A stretch of DNA of 64,000 nucleotides from positions 248,001-312,000 of the forward strand of contig NZ_JAMLJM010000001.1 of NCBI RefSeq assembly GCF_023635005.1. The letters are read 5' to 3'. Below, one piece after another: positions 8,280 to 16,605 of the stretch. Numbering within the stretch: the first letter of the stretch is position 1; every line of letters starts with the position of its first letter. The position numbers and the translations under genes were made by a program. This stretch comes from Flavobacterium luminosum. Lineage in GTDB: Bacteria; Bacteroidota; Bacteroidia; Flavobacteriales; Flavobacteriaceae. Below the pieces are notes generated by a model that worked only from the letters and a program-made list of their open reading frames with translations, did not search any database and was not told where the DNA came from.

Positions 8280-8960
8280 TTAAAACAACAACACTTGAAC
8301 AAAGCCTCCAAAATTATTTTCATTATGTTTTAATGGTCCGTAATATTCTACATTTGAACCCAAACCGAAAGCAAATTCTTTATAGCTTACTCCTGCTCTA
8401 GCTCTAAAATAACTTCTCGCATGCAAATCTTGCGACATCGTATGCGCGTAAACTCCCTGCAAACGAGTATATAAACGCCATTGATCGCTGATTTTCGGTT
8501 TATACTCAACCAAAGCAAGACCTTCTAAGTTAGCATCTTTGCTAAGATCTACACGAGGTACAACGATAAAAAACCAATCTTCACTTGCATGAGCATAAAT
8601 TAAACTAGCCGATGGTCGGATACCGGTAACAGGTGTATTATGAAAACCTGCGCCCAATTTTAACCCTTTAAACAAATCTACTGTTAAGCTAGCTTGCGTC
8701 ATGTGATCCTGTAAATTTTGAACACCCCAATCAGAGTTAATATCTGTAACGCTAAAAAAACCAAGACGTGGAATACTTTTGATTTTTTTATCAATAATCA
8801 TTTGGAAAGAAACTCCTCTGTCACCTACCAATGTTTCAACATTTATTGGAGGATTCTGAAATTCTTTCTGCTCCTGTTCCTGAGCAAAACTGTTAATACT
8901 AAAAAATAAACCGAACACTAGAAAGGTTCCTTTTGATAGAAAGTGGGCAATCTTCCTCAT
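8280..8960 (-). CDS. Outer-membrane beta-barrel protein of unknown function
   Basis: 226 residues. A signal peptide (about residues 1-26, ending INSFAQ) is followed by a short QEQEQKE linker and then alternating hydrophobic/polar strands with aromatic girdles. It ends in FGGFVQVLLF, a C-terminal phenylalanine typical of outer-membrane barrels. Eight or ten strands would fit the length. I do not recognise a named family. It stands alone, with its own terminator and a gap of more than 300 bases upstream, so it is not part of the metal cassette. Confidence 0.75.
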   Translation of the reverse strand: MRKIAHFLSKGTFLVFGLFFSINSFAQEQEQKEFQNPPINVETLVGDRGVSFQMIIDKKIKSIPRLGFFSVTDINSDWGVQNLQDHMTQASLTVDLFKGLKLGAGFHNTPVTGIRPSASLIYAHASEDWFFIVVPRVDLSKDANLEGLALVEYKPKISDQWRLYTRLQGVYAHTMSQDLHARSYFRARAGVSYKEFAFGLGSNVEYYGPLKHNENNFGGFVQVLLF

Positions 8961-9178
8961 TTAATGATTTACAATAATTTTTAATTACTACTAATTTTTG
9001 TTTTACTATTTTTAAAAATTTCATAAAAAAATCACCATCAAAGCGATTAATATTCAATTTTAAAAAGCAAAAAATAAACGAACCATTAAAAGAAAAATAG
9101 GATTAAAACTCGCAAACAAGGACAAATCACGCCAAAAAAAGCATCCTGCCCGAGTAAAAAAAAACTTAGATAATTCAA
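8961..9178. other. Intergenic region ahead of the barrel protein gene
   Basis: AT-rich, no open frame worth calling. A weak promoter candidate for the barrel gene is present on the minus strand: TATTTTTC at 9099-9092 (one mismatch to TAnnTTTG) with a TTG 17 bases before it. It would give a leader of about 130 bases. Otherwise nothing is visible. Confidence 0.4.
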
Positions 9179-9234
9179 TAAAAAAGGGTTTTGTCAGTTC
9201 TCTTAAAACTTAAAAAGAAAACCAACAAAACCCT
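9179..9234 (-). terminator. Terminator of the beta-CASP hydrolase operon
   Basis: Stem AGGGTTTTGT (9185-9194) with ACAAAACCCT (9225-9234), long loop of 30, followed on the minus strand by TTTTTTATT. It lies about 46 bases past the gene stop. Confidence 0.75.
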
Positions 9235-9280
9235 GAAAACAGTTAAAGAAATTATATGATTATAAACCCAATGGTTTTTT

Positions 9281-10642
9281 TTAGTTAATCTCTATCATCT
9301 GTTGCAGGTAAGGAACCTCACAATTGAAACCGTAACGATGCTCCACCATATTCTTTAAAGTAAGTAATGAAGGTTGCTCACCATGTACTAGAAAAACATT
9401 CTGAGGTTTCGTTTCCAACTCCGACAACCATTGTAATAAATCTTCTTGATCAGCATGAGCCGACAGACCTTCAATTTCTATAATTTGAGCATTCACCGGA
9501 TAATAGTGTCCGTATATTTTTATTTCTTTAGCGCCCTCAATTAGCTTTCTACCTCTTGTCCCTTCTGCTTGAAAACCTACAATCAGTACGGTGTTTTTAT
9601 CATCAACAATATAACGTTCTAAATAACTCAACACCCTTCCTCCGGTTACCATTCCACTAGCTGCAATAACTACTTTGGGATGATCGCTGTAAATCGTTTC
9701 AATAGTTTCCTCGAAATCGGTAATTAATGAAAACATACTGCACATAGCCTCACAATCTTCTAGTTTTAGCTTGTGCCAAGTCCTGTTTTCTGTAAACAAA
9801 TCTATTACCCTGATCCCCATTGGAGTATCAATAATATAAGGAATTTCCGGAATACGTCCTTCTTGCTTCAATTTCCAGAGCAGAAACATAATAGTTTGGG
9901 CTCGCTCGACTGCAAAACTAGGAATGATCACGTTACCCCCTCTTGCGATGGTTTCATTAATACATCGCTCCAAATCATCCATAGGAATATTCGCGGGATG
10001 TAATCTATCACCATAGGTACTTTCTAAAAACACATAATCTGCTTTTTTAGGCTTCACTGGTTTAAACAACAAATCATCTTGATCTCTACCAATATCTCCT
10101 GAAAAAACCAATGTCTTACCTTCTAGATTTAACTCGATAGAACAAGCGCCTAAAATATGACTCGCGTAAAAAAATCTAGCTGAAATTTCCGCATCCAAAT
10201 CAAATGTTTTGTCCAACTGAATCACTCTAAAAAAAGGGAATACTTTTTCAGCTTGATCTACAGTATATAGAGGTTCTGCGGGTATATGTCTAGAATAATG
10301 CTCTTGATTCGCTTTTTCAGCCTCTTCTTCCTGAATTTTACCTGAATCTAGAAGAATTAACTGAGAAATAGCCTTTGTGGGACTAGTACAATAAATTTTT
10401 CCTTCAAACCCTTGATTGACCAATCTAGGCAACCATCCACAATGGTCTAAATGCCCATGCGTTAATAACACATAATCTATAGAGGATGGTAAAATCGGGA
10501 GTGGCTGCCAGTTAAGTTGTCTTGTTTCCTTATTTCCTTGAAAAAGTCCACAATCGATTAATATTCGGATACCATTATCGGATTCGATTAACGTTTTGGA
10601 ACCGGTTACTGTTCCTACCCCTCCTAAAAACTGTATTTTCAT
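9281..10642 (-). CDS. Beta-CASP metallo-beta-lactamase-fold nuclease (CPSF/YSH1-like)
   Basis: A 453-residue cytosolic metallo-hydrolase expected to cleave RNA. The N-terminal MBL fold shows D30 (ILIDCG), H62-G-H64-L-D66-H67, H162 (ASHILGA) and D183 (SGDIGRD). The inserted beta-CASP domain begins with the ESTYGDRLH motif, and the end carries the GLSAHADQEDL and FLVHGE histidine motifs. All metal ligands are present, so it should be active. It resembles COG1236-type enzymes with an RNA-specificity domain, not RNase J. It starts 2 bases after the stop of an ATP-cone/nuclease protein, so the two are made together. Confidence 0.92.
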   Translation of the reverse strand: MKIQFLGGVGTVTGSKTLIESDNGIRILIDCGLFQGNKETRQLNWQPLPILPSSIDYVLLTHGHLDHCGWLPRLVNQGFEGKIYCTSPTKAISQLILLDSGKIQEEEAEKANQEHYSRHIPAEPLYTVDQAEKVFPFFRVIQLDKTFDLDAEISARFFYASHILGACSIELNLEGKTLVFSGDIGRDQDDLLFKPVKPKKADYVFLESTYGDRLHPANIPMDDLERCINETIARGGNVIIPSFAVERAQTIMFLLWKLKQEGRIPEIPYIIDTPMGIRVIDLFTENRTWHKLKLEDCEAMCSMFSLITDFEETIETIYSDHPKVVIAASGMVTGGRVLSYLERYIVDDKNTVLIVGFQAEGTRGRKLIEGAKEIKIYGHYYPVNAQIIEIEGLSAHADQEDLLQWLSELETKPQNVFLVHGEQPSLLTLKNMVEHRYGFNCEVPYLQQMIEIN

Positions 10643-10644
10643 AG

Positions 10645-11478
10645 TTATTTTGTTTTAAGACATAATTCGGAAACTTCCTTCAAGACATTGGTTATTCTTG
10701 TGGGACTGAGTCCTATTATTTCGAGAATTTCCGAGCTTTTGTATAATTCATCCACTAAAATCACTTCGTGCGATAAGAGTTGTTCTTTTTCTGCCAAAGA
10801 CAAAGTGGTAAGACAAGCGATGGGGTAAAAATGAATATTATCAATTCTGTTGCGTAAGTTATTATCCTTAGGGAAATCCCAACTCAATAATTCAATACCG
10901 GAACAAAGAGCAAATCGAACAGCATCTTCAGAAAACCTATTATTGGTGACTATCAAACACTTGTTAATGCGTTCTTTCTCATCAAAAACATCAAACAACT
11001 GACTGTTCAAATCATTGAATCTTGATAAAATATACATTGGCACCTTTACATCAGAAACTATATCACGGTCGGTATGAAACTTACACTCGATCATTTTAAG
11101 TTCTTCTCCTTTTTTCACCAATAAATCTACTTCGTGAGAAACACATCGACCTTTCAAATTAAGATTGATTTTAGTCTTGTATCCTCCATGTCTGAATAAA
11201 TGTGAAATATATTTCTCAAAATAAAATCCAGCAGGTCCCAACATTTCTAATGCCAATCTAAGATTGTATCTTGCCGCCGTAGAAGAAGATTCTTCTTTTA
11301 AAAGCTCAAAAGCCAATTTGTAAATTTTCTTGGTTGAAATACCCTCGTAGAGTTCCTTTTCAATTTGTTTCAATACCTCTTTAACAACAGAAGGTGTAGC
11401 GCCTGATTTCAGTAAAGACCTTTCTAGTTTCTTTCGTTCAAAATCAACTACATCTCCAGAATGCTTAATAATTTTCAT
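10645..11478 (-). CDS. ATP-cone domain fused to Mrr-like PD-(D/E)xK nuclease
   Basis: A 277-residue protein with three visible parts. Residues 1-90 are an ATP-cone, the nucleotide-sensing fold of ribonucleotide reductases and NrdR (MKIIKHSGDVVDFERKKLER, SSSTAARYNLRLAL). Residues 90-200 are a restriction-endonuclease-like domain with E116-V-D118 and E131-C-K133, the expected catalytic D...ExK. The C-terminal 50 residues look helix-hairpin-helix-like (SSEILEIIGLSPTRITNVLKEV). I infer a nuclease gated by ATP or dATP; target unknown. It is translationally linked to the beta-CASP nuclease 2 bases downstream, and starts 36 bases after the XrtF-associated gene. Confidence 0.85.
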   Translation of the reverse strand: MKIIKHSGDVVDFERKKLERSLLKSGATPSVVKEVLKQIEKELYEGISTKKIYKLAFELLKEESSSTAARYNLRLALEMLGPAGFYFEKYISHLFRHGGYKTKINLNLKGRCVSHEVDLLVKKGEELKMIECKFHTDRDIVSDVKVPMYILSRFNDLNSQLFDVFDEKERINKCLIVTNNRFSEDAVRFALCSGIELLSWDFPKDNNLRNRIDNIHFYPIACLTTLSLAEKEQLLSHEVILVDELYKSSEILEIIGLSPTRITNVLKEVSELCLKTK

Positions 11479-11514
11479 GGCTATCCATAATTTTCATAAA
11501 GATACAGAAAATAA

Positions 11515-11958
11515 TTATGAATTTTTTCTCTGGTAAAAGAATGCAGGAATAAATAACAATAAAAACAAAGGATGAATAACAAATCTTCGAATGTAGAAAA
11601 AGGTCATTTTCTTATCTTCATCAAAGCAATTCAGAAAAACAAATAACAATAAAAGGAGAACCGCTAAAAAAAACAATAATAAAACAGCTGAAAATCGTAC
11701 TATAGCTATTTCTTTAAACAAAACATAAAGAATCAACAGTGAAAGCAATCCGTTAATGAAATATCTCAGAATCCAATTAAAATAAAGCGAAAAACTGTTG
11801 TACTCCGGATAGGGTAAGTTAGAAAATTCTGCTTTGAAATAATCTGTAAAAGGATCATAAAACAGATGATTTTCAAACACTCTCACTAAAACCAAGAGCA
11901 TAACGAAAAAAAACAGAAGAAAAGTTCTTGCGATGTTATTTTTTATGATTCGAAGCAT
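11515..11958 (-). CDS. Exosortase F system-associated membrane protein
   Basis: 147 residues, with about four hydrophobic helices (11-25, 58-75, 80-115, 128-142 roughly) and few charged residues. The family is known from genomes with XrtF, where its gene directly follows the exosortase. Here it overlaps the end of xrtF by 23 bases, so the two are translationally coupled. Its molecular role is not established; a partner or accessory of the sorting enzyme is the usual assumption. Assignment relies on context and general character more than on a motif. Confidence 0.82.
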   Translation of the reverse strand: MLRIIKNNIARTFLLFFFVMLLVLVRVFENHLFYDPFTDYFKAEFSNLPYPEYNSFSLYFNWILRYFINGLLSLLILYVLFKEIAIVRFSAVLLLFFLAVLLLLLFVFLNCFDEDKKMTFFYIRRFVIHPLFLLLFIPAFFYQRKNS

Positions 11959-12478
11959 AAACAGAATATTTATTAACCCAAACTATCCACAACAAAAAAA
12001 CCATTCCGTAAATAAGCAATGGAAATAAAACACCGTGCAACAAATGAACTTGATTGGGAAACGAAAAAAGTAAAACAGCAAGAATAATGATTCGGAATAC
12101 ATTTACTATATAAAGGAACAAACCGCCACCGACAGCAAAAAACAAAGTAGGCTTCAATCTTCCTGAAAAAGCGATCACAAATGCAACAAATAAAATAATA
12201 ACGCTAATTGCATTACAGCCCTCAATGATTCGAGCGACATACTCCCCTTCATAAAAGATTTTATAATAATCCTGAAAAGATTGGGTTGCAATTTTTATCC
12301 CTAAGATATTTGCTAATTTTTGTGTCAGAAAAGAAACATTGCTAGTAATCCCGTCCACGACATTTTTACCAAAAGAAGAAAGATACATTCGATAGACTGC
12401 TGTCAACACAAAGTAAGACAGAAAAAATTTCCCTAAAAATAGCAGAAAAGGTCTATATTGTTGTAAAACTTGTTTCAA
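11936..12478 (-). CDS. xrtF: Exosortase family protein XrtF
   Basis: 180-residue multi-pass membrane cysteine protease/transpeptidase of the exosortase family, which processes proteins with a C-terminal sorting tail. The catalytic triad is visible: Cys in IIEGCNAISVIILF (about residue 98), Arg in VNVFRIIIL (about 137), and His in HLLHGVLFP (about 155). The short single-module form is typical of XrtF in Flavobacteriia. The start at 12478 gives a first helix at about 10-30. No substrate with a recognisable exosortase tail is visible in this window. A TAAATTTG box lies 14 bases upstream. Confidence 0.92.
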   Translation of the reverse strand: MKQVLQQYRPFLLFLGKFFLSYFVLTAVYRMYLSSFGKNVVDGITSNVSFLTQKLANILGIKIATQSFQDYYKIFYEGEYVARIIEGCNAISVIILFVAFVIAFSGRLKPTLFFAVGGGLFLYIVNVFRIIILAVLLFSFPNQVHLLHGVLFPLLIYGMVFLLWIVWVNKYSVYASNHKK

Positions 12479-12491
12479 ATCGATTTTTTAA

Positions 12492-12532
12492 CAAATTTAT
12501 ATAAAATTTAAAACAGCTGTTGTCTACTTTTG
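12492..12532. promoter_or_regulatory. Divergent promoters of xrtF and the GAF-domain gene
   Basis: Two exact TAnnTTTG boxes point outward: TAAATTTG on the minus strand (12499-12492) for xrtF and TACTTTTG on the plus strand (12525-12532) for the GAF gene. No clear TTG at the right distance is seen for either. Confidence 0.55.
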
Positions 12533-12551
12533 TAATAAAAAAGAAAATAAA

Positions 12552-13007
12552 ATGACTTTCGAAGCATTACAACCTAAAATAGTAGAAATAACCTCTGACT
12601 CCTCTTTAACTAGAGATGAAAAATTATTGAATATCTGCCAACTGTTACAAGACAATATCAGTTACTACAACTGGGTTGGTTTTTATTTTGCCAATCACGA
12701 AACCAAAACATTACATTTAGGCCCTTATGTTGGAGCAGAAACCGATCATACCGTAATTCCTTTCGGAAAGGGAATTTGCGGACAAGTTGCTGAATCTAAT
12801 GCCAACTTTGTAGTACCGGACGTTAAGGCGCAAGACAATTATATAGCTTGTAGCTTAACCGTAAAGTCAGAAATCGTAGTGCCTTTGTTCGTCAACGGAG
12901 TTAACATTGGCCAAATTGATATTGACAGCCATGTCTTAGATCCTTTCACCGAAGCGGACGAACGTTTCTTAGAATTTGTAAATGAACAAGTTGCAAAATT
13001 ATTTTAA
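12552..13007 (+). CDS. GAF-domain protein, probable free methionine-(R)-sulfoxide reductase
   Basis: A 151-residue single GAF domain of the YtsP/fRMsr family, which reduces free methionine sulfoxide in the cytosol. Family blocks are clear: YYNWVGFYF, LHLGPYVG, PFGKGICG and IACSLTVKSEIVVPL, with cysteines at C76 and C100. These correspond to the second and third of the three cysteines of the E. coli enzyme. The first (normally in an ACxRI context) is replaced here by AETDHTVI. The catalytic cysteine is therefore kept and one resolving cysteine is missing. The start is fixed by a promoter box 20 bases upstream. Activity is probable, not certain. Confidence 0.85.
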   Translation: MTFEALQPKIVEITSDSSLTRDEKLLNICQLLQDNISYYNWVGFYFANHETKTLHLGPYVGAETDHTVIPFGKGICGQVAESNANFVVPDVKAQDNYIACSLTVKSEIVVPLFVNGVNIGQIDIDSHVLDPFTEADERFLEFVNEQVAKLF

Positions 13008-13021
13008 CAAATAAATAAAAG

Positions 13022-13052
13022 TTTGCTACTTCAAAAAATAAGTTTACCTTTG
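13022..13052 (+). promoter_or_regulatory. Promoter of rpsO
   Basis: TTTG (13022-13025), 19-base spacer, TACCTTTG (13045-13052): an exact Bacteroidetes housekeeping promoter. It predicts a start near 13056 and rules out any rpsO start before that. Confidence 0.8.
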
Positions 13053-13079
13053 CAGGAAATTGAGATATCTCAATCTGCA
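13051..13079 (+). promoter_or_regulatory. Dyad at the rpsO transcript start, possible autoregulatory element
   Basis: A perfect 16-base palindrome, ATTGAGATATCTCAAT (13059-13074), is flanked by TGCAG (13051-13055) and CTGCA (13075-13079), with a GAA bulge. The inner part would form a hairpin at the very 5' end of the rpsO mRNA; the whole could also be a DNA operator overlapping the -7 box. Confidence 0.5.
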
Positions 13080-13104
13080 TAATAATCATTTTAACAATAT
13101 TAGC

Positions 13105-13374
13105 ATGTACTTAACAAAGGAAACTAAAGCTGAAATTTTCGCTAAACACGGAGGAAAAGCTGAAAACACTGGTTCTGCTGAAGGGCAAATCGCTTTATTC
13201 ACGTTCAGAATCAACCACTTAACAGAACACTTAAAAAGAAATCGTCACGATTACAACACTGAGCGTTCGTTAGTAAAATTAGTAGGTAAAAGAAGATCAC
13301 TTCTTGATTACTTAAAAAATACGGAAATCAACAGATACCGTGCGATTATCAAAGAATTAAACATCAGAAAATAA
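13105..13374 (+). CDS. rpsO: 30S ribosomal protein S15
   Basis: Primary 16S rRNA-binding protein of the small-subunit platform. At 89 residues it has exactly the usual length when started at the ATG at 13105 (MYLTKETKAEIFAKHG). The conserved GSAEGQIALFTFRINHLTEHL and HDYNTERSL...LVGKRRSLLDYL blocks are present. An upstream in-frame ATG at 13060 would add 15 residues not found in the family and would lie in the leader dyad. The gene is followed by a strong terminator and then pnp, the common bacterial order. Confidence 0.98.
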   Translation: MYLTKETKAEIFAKHGGKAENTGSAEGQIALFTFRINHLTEHLKRNRHDYNTERSLVKLVGKRRSLLDYLKNTEINRYRAIIKELNIRK

Positions 13375-13382
13375 TCAAGATG

Positions 13383-13415
13383 AAAAGAGGTGCCTGCGCG
13401 CCTCTTTTTATTTTT
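13383..13415 (+). terminator. Terminator of rpsO
   Basis: 11-bp stem AAAAGAGGTGC (13383-13393) with GCGCCTCTTTT (13398-13408; one G-U pair), tetraloop CTGC, then a T run. Confidence 0.92.
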
Positions 13416-13446
13416 GCATTTTTTACACAGAAAAAGTTTGGTTTTT

Positions 13447-13502
13447 CATTGGGTTTCAAACAACTACACAACAACACACAACAACACAACTAAAACCCAT
13501 TG
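13447..13502 (+). promoter_or_regulatory. Long-loop hairpin in the pnp leader
   Basis: TGGGTTT (13450-13456) pairs with AAACCCA (13493-13499); beyond a T-T mismatch CA (13447-13448) pairs with TG (13501-13502). The 36-base loop is made of CAACA-type units with almost no G or T. It ends 23 bases before the pnp ATG. It may be an mRNA control element; pnp leaders are autoregulated in Escherichia coli. Confidence 0.4.
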
Positions 13503-13525
13503 TTTAATTAACAAATGAATTATTT

Positions 13526-15694
13526 ATGATTCCAAAAGTATTCCAAGAAGTTATCGATTTAGGTGACGGAAGAAGCATCAGTATCGAAACTGGAAAATTA
13601 GCCAAGCAAGCCGATGGGTCTGTAGTTGTGCGTATGGGCGATGCAATGTTATTGGCAACGGCAGTTTCAGCAAGAACTGCAAATCCTGGGGTAGACTTTT
13701 TACCTCTAACTGTTGATTACCGCGAGAAATTTGCGGCAGCAGGTCGCTTTCCAGGCGGATTTTTCAAAAGAGAAGCCCGACCTAGCGACAGCGAAATTTT
13801 AACGATGCGTTTGGTTGACCGCGTTTTACGTCCATTATTCCCGGACGATTACCACGCGGAAACACAAGTTATGATTCAATTAATGTCTCATGACGAAAAC
13901 GTTATGCCTGATGCTTTAGCAGGTTTAGCAGCTTCTGCTTGTCTTGCTGTTTCAGATATTCCTTTTTACAATCTTATTTCCGAAGTACGCGTAGGTCGTG
14001 TAAACGGTCAGCTAATCATCAATCCTAGCAGAGAACAACTAGAACAATCAGATATTGACATGATGATTGGTGCATCTGACGATTCTGTTTGTATGGTGGA
14101 AGGTGAAATGAAAGAAATTTCAGAAGCAGAAATGATCGAAGCTATCAAATTTGCACACGAAGCTATCAAAATTCAGATCAAGGCTCAAGAGCGTTTAAGA
14201 GCTGCTGTAGGCACTCCAACTTACAGAGAATATGAAACTGAAAAAACTGACGATGCTGTTTATGCAAAAGTAAAAGAGGCTTCTTACAAAAAATATTATG
14301 AAGTAGCTCAAGCAGCTTCTGCAAAAAGTGAAAGAGGTGAAAAATTTGCTGAAATCAAAGAAGAAGTTAAAGCATTGTTTTCAGAAGAAGAATACGCTGA
14401 AAACCCAGATTTAGCAGAATTAGTATCGAAATACATATACAAAACACAAAAAGAGGCTGTAAGAAATGTTGTCCTTGAACAAGGTGTTCGCCTAGACGGA
14501 CGTAAAACAACAGAAATTCGCCCAATTTGGTCTGAAGTTGATTATTTGCCTTCAGCACATGGTTCTGCTATCTTTACCCGTGGAGAAACTCAAGCCTTGG
14601 CAACCGTTACTTTGGGAACATCTAGAGAAGCCAATGTGATTGATTTACCATCAGAACAAGGCGAAGAACGTTTCTACTTGCATTATAACTTCCCTCCTTT
14701 CTCAACTGGAGAAGCGAAACCTTTAAGAGGTACTTCTCGTCGTGAAGTAGGACACGGTAACTTAGCGCAAAGAGCTTTAAAAAACATGATTCCTGCTGAT
14801 TGCCCTTACACCATCCGTGTAGTTTCTGAAGTATTAGAATCTAATGGATCGTCTTCAATGGCAACAGTTTGTTCTGGAACTTTAGCATTAATGGATGCTG
14901 GAGTACAAATGATCAAGCCTGTATCAGGAATTGCTATGGGATTGATTACAGATGGTGAAAAATTTGCCGTTCTATCTGACATTTTAGGTGATGAAGATCA
15001 TTTAGGAGACATGGACTTTAAAGTTACAGGAACTGCTGATGGTATTACTGCTTGTCAAATGGATATCAAAATTGACGGTCTACGTTACGACATCATGGAA
15101 CAAGCGTTGAACCAAGCTCGTGAAGGTCGTTTACATATTTTGGGTAAAATCATGGAAACGCTTTCTCAACCAAGAGCAGAAGTAAAACCTAAAGCACCAA
15201 AAATTATCACTCGCACTATTCCAGGAAACTTCATCGGAGCGTTAATTGGTCCTGGCGGAAAAGTAATTCAAGAATTACAAAAAGCTACGGGAACTACTAT
15301 CGTGATTAACGAAGTAGACGAACAAGGTGTTGTAGAAATTCTTGGAACAGATCCGGATGGAATTGCAAAAGTACTCGCTAAGATTGATTCAATTGTTTTC
15401 AAACCAGAAGTAGGAGAATCTTACGAAGTAAAAGTCATTAAAATGTTAGACTTTGGAGCTGTTGTAGAATACACAAAAGCACCTGGAAATGAAGTATTGT
15501 TGCACGTATCAGAATTAGCATGGGAACGTACAGACAAACCATCTGACGTTGTTAATCTTGGTGATGTATTTATGGTGAAATATTTAGGTATCGATCCAAA
15601 AACTCGTAAAGAGAAAGTATCAAGAAAACAATTATTGCCTCGTCCTCCTCGTGAAGACAAGAAAGACGAGAATAAGGATAAATCACAAGGTTAA
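13526..15694 (+). CDS. pnp: Polyribonucleotide nucleotidyltransferase (PNPase)
   Basis: Phosphorolytic 3'-5' exoribonuclease of 722 residues, which degrades mRNA from the 3' end as a trimer. Order of domains: first RNase PH fold (to about 230, including [14 protein letters not shown]), helical linker, second RNase PH fold (about 320-545, with the active-site blocks [19 protein letters not shown] and [16 protein letters not shown]), KH domain ([14 protein letters not shown], about 565-625), S1 domain (about 630-700), and a charged tail. Length and domains are standard. It follows rpsO, separated by a terminator, so it is transcribed from its own promoter within the CA-rich leader or by read-through. 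Confidence 0.98.
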   Translation: MIPKVFQEVIDLGDGRSISIETGKLAKQADGSVVVRMGDAMLLATAVSARTANPGVDFLPLTVDYREKFAAAGRFPGGFFKREARPSDSEILTMRLVDRVLRPLFPDDYHAETQVMIQLMSHDENVMPDALAGLAASACLAVSDIPFYNLISEVRVGRVNGQLIINPSREQLEQSDIDMMIGASDDSVCMVEGEMKEISEAEMIEAIKFAHEAIKIQIKAQERLRAAVGTPTYREYETEKTDDAVYAKVKEASYKKYYEVAQAASAKSERGEKFAEIKEEVKALFSEEEYAENPDLAELVSKYIYKTQKEAVRNVVLEQGVRLDGRKTTEIRPIWSEVDYLPSAHGSAIFTRGETQALATVTLGTSREANVIDLPSEQGEERFYLHYNFPPFSTGEAKPLRGTSRREVGHGNLAQRALKNMIPADCPYTIRVVSEVLESNGSSSMATVCSGTLALMDAGVQMIKPVSGIAMGLITDGEKFAVLSDILGDEDHLGDMDFKVTGTADGITACQMDIKIDGLRYDIMEQALNQAREGRLHILGKIMETLSQPRAEVKPKAPKIITRTIPGNFIGALIGPGGKVIQELQKATGTTIVINEVDEQGVVEILGTDPDGIAKVLAKIDSIVFKPEVGESYEVKVIKMLDFGAVVEYTKAPGNEVLLHVSELAWERTDKPSDVVNLGDVFMVKYLGIDPKTRKEKVSRKQLLPRPPREDKKDENKDKSQG

Positions 15695-15718
15695 TTAAAT
15701 ATTTTTAATTCGTGAGTC

Positions 15719-15752
15719 AAACCCCCAGAGCATATTCTTTGGGGGTTTTTTA
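15719..15752 (+). terminator. Terminator of pnp
   Basis: Stem AACCCCC (15720-15726) with GGGGGTT (15741-15747), extended inside by AGAG with CTTT (one G-U pair), then a T tract. It lies 25 bases past the stop codon. Confidence 0.92.
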
Positions 15753-15861
15753 ATTTACAAAGTATATCTTTATTAAATAATTCATCTTTTTTTATGTTAA
15801 TTTTCTCACGAGATGAAAAAAATAACATTAATATTGTACTTTCTACATTATCAATCAACAA

Positions 15862-16605
15862 ATGAACTACAAAACAACAGTATTAACTGTCATTTATCTT
15901 TTCTTTTTTAACCTCACCTCCTATAGTCAGATTAAAAAGGATACTTTATATAATTGGTTTGACACACAAACCGGATTAGTTAGCCTACCTCTATATAATG
16001 GAAGTATTCATTTAAACTATGATAAAACTTCAGAAAATCATCACCGCTATTGGATTTTAAACGAATTCCAAACTGGAACTGTTAACTACGATAATCAAGT
16101 ATTCAATAATCTCAGTATTAAATATGACATCTTAGAAGACGAATTAATTTTGATGCCGCAAAATCAAGATTATAAGATTGCTATAAACACAAAGAAAGAT
16201 CTCATCTTGTATTTTATTCTAAATCAAACAAAATTTGTAAATCTAGACCATCATAAAAATAAAAATTCTTTCCTAAAAGGTTTTTATGCTGAACATTTTA
16301 CTTCCCCAAAGCTTTCACTCTACATCAAACATTACAAGAAAAAAAGGGATCTCATAAAAAATGATCGAATTTTAAGAGAATACGACTATTACCAAAATTT
16401 CATCCTCGAATTCAAAGACAATTTCTTTATCATACATTCTAAAAAGGACGTCATTCGTATTTTTCCAGATATTAAAGAAAAAATTAATGCTTTCTATACT
16501 TCAAATACGAATCTGGAAAAAAACAACAAAATAAGATTCATGGAACAATTAATCCAATATATAAACAGCATTACAACAAAATCGTTAAACGGAATAAACG
16601 AATGA
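15862..16605 (+). CDS. Secreted protein of unknown function, first gene of a TonB receptor operon
   Basis: 247 residues, with a signal peptide (MNYKTTVLTVIYLFFFNLTSYSQ). The rest is rich in lysine, tyrosine and asparagine, with no motif I recognise and no membrane segment. Its stop overlaps the start of an STN-type TonB receptor gene by 4 bases (ATGA), so translation is coupled. In receptors of this type the upstream neighbour is often a FecR-like anti-sigma protein. This one has no FecR signature and is exported, so that role is unlikely. It may be a periplasmic or surface partner of the receptor. Codon use matches its neighbours. Confidence 0.82.
   Translation: MNYKTTVLTVIYLFFFNLTSYSQIKKDTLYNWFDTQTGLVSLPLYNGSIHLNYDKTSENHHRYWILNEFQTGTVNYDNQVFNNLSIKYDILEDELILMPQNQDYKIAINTKKDLILYFILNQTKFVNLDHHKNKNSFLKGFYAEHFTSPKLSLYIKHYKKKRDLIKNDRILREYDYYQNFILEFKDNFFIIHSKKDVIRIFPDIKEKINAFYTSNTNLEKNNKIRFMEQLIQYINSITTKSLNGINE

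Noticed and set aside
13457..13492. CAACA repeats as a CRISPR-like or microsatellite array
   Set aside because: The units are 5-6 bases, irregular and few, and there are no spacers; they form the loop of a leader hairpin.
15780..15835. ATGTTA/TAACAT inverted repeat upstream of the surface operon
   Set aside because: Only 6 bp of AT-rich pairing around a long loop, expected by chance at this base composition.
15862..16605. FecR-like anti-sigma role for the first gene of the surface operon
   Set aside because: It has a cleavable signal peptide, no internal membrane helix and no FecR signature, and no sigma gene lies beside it.
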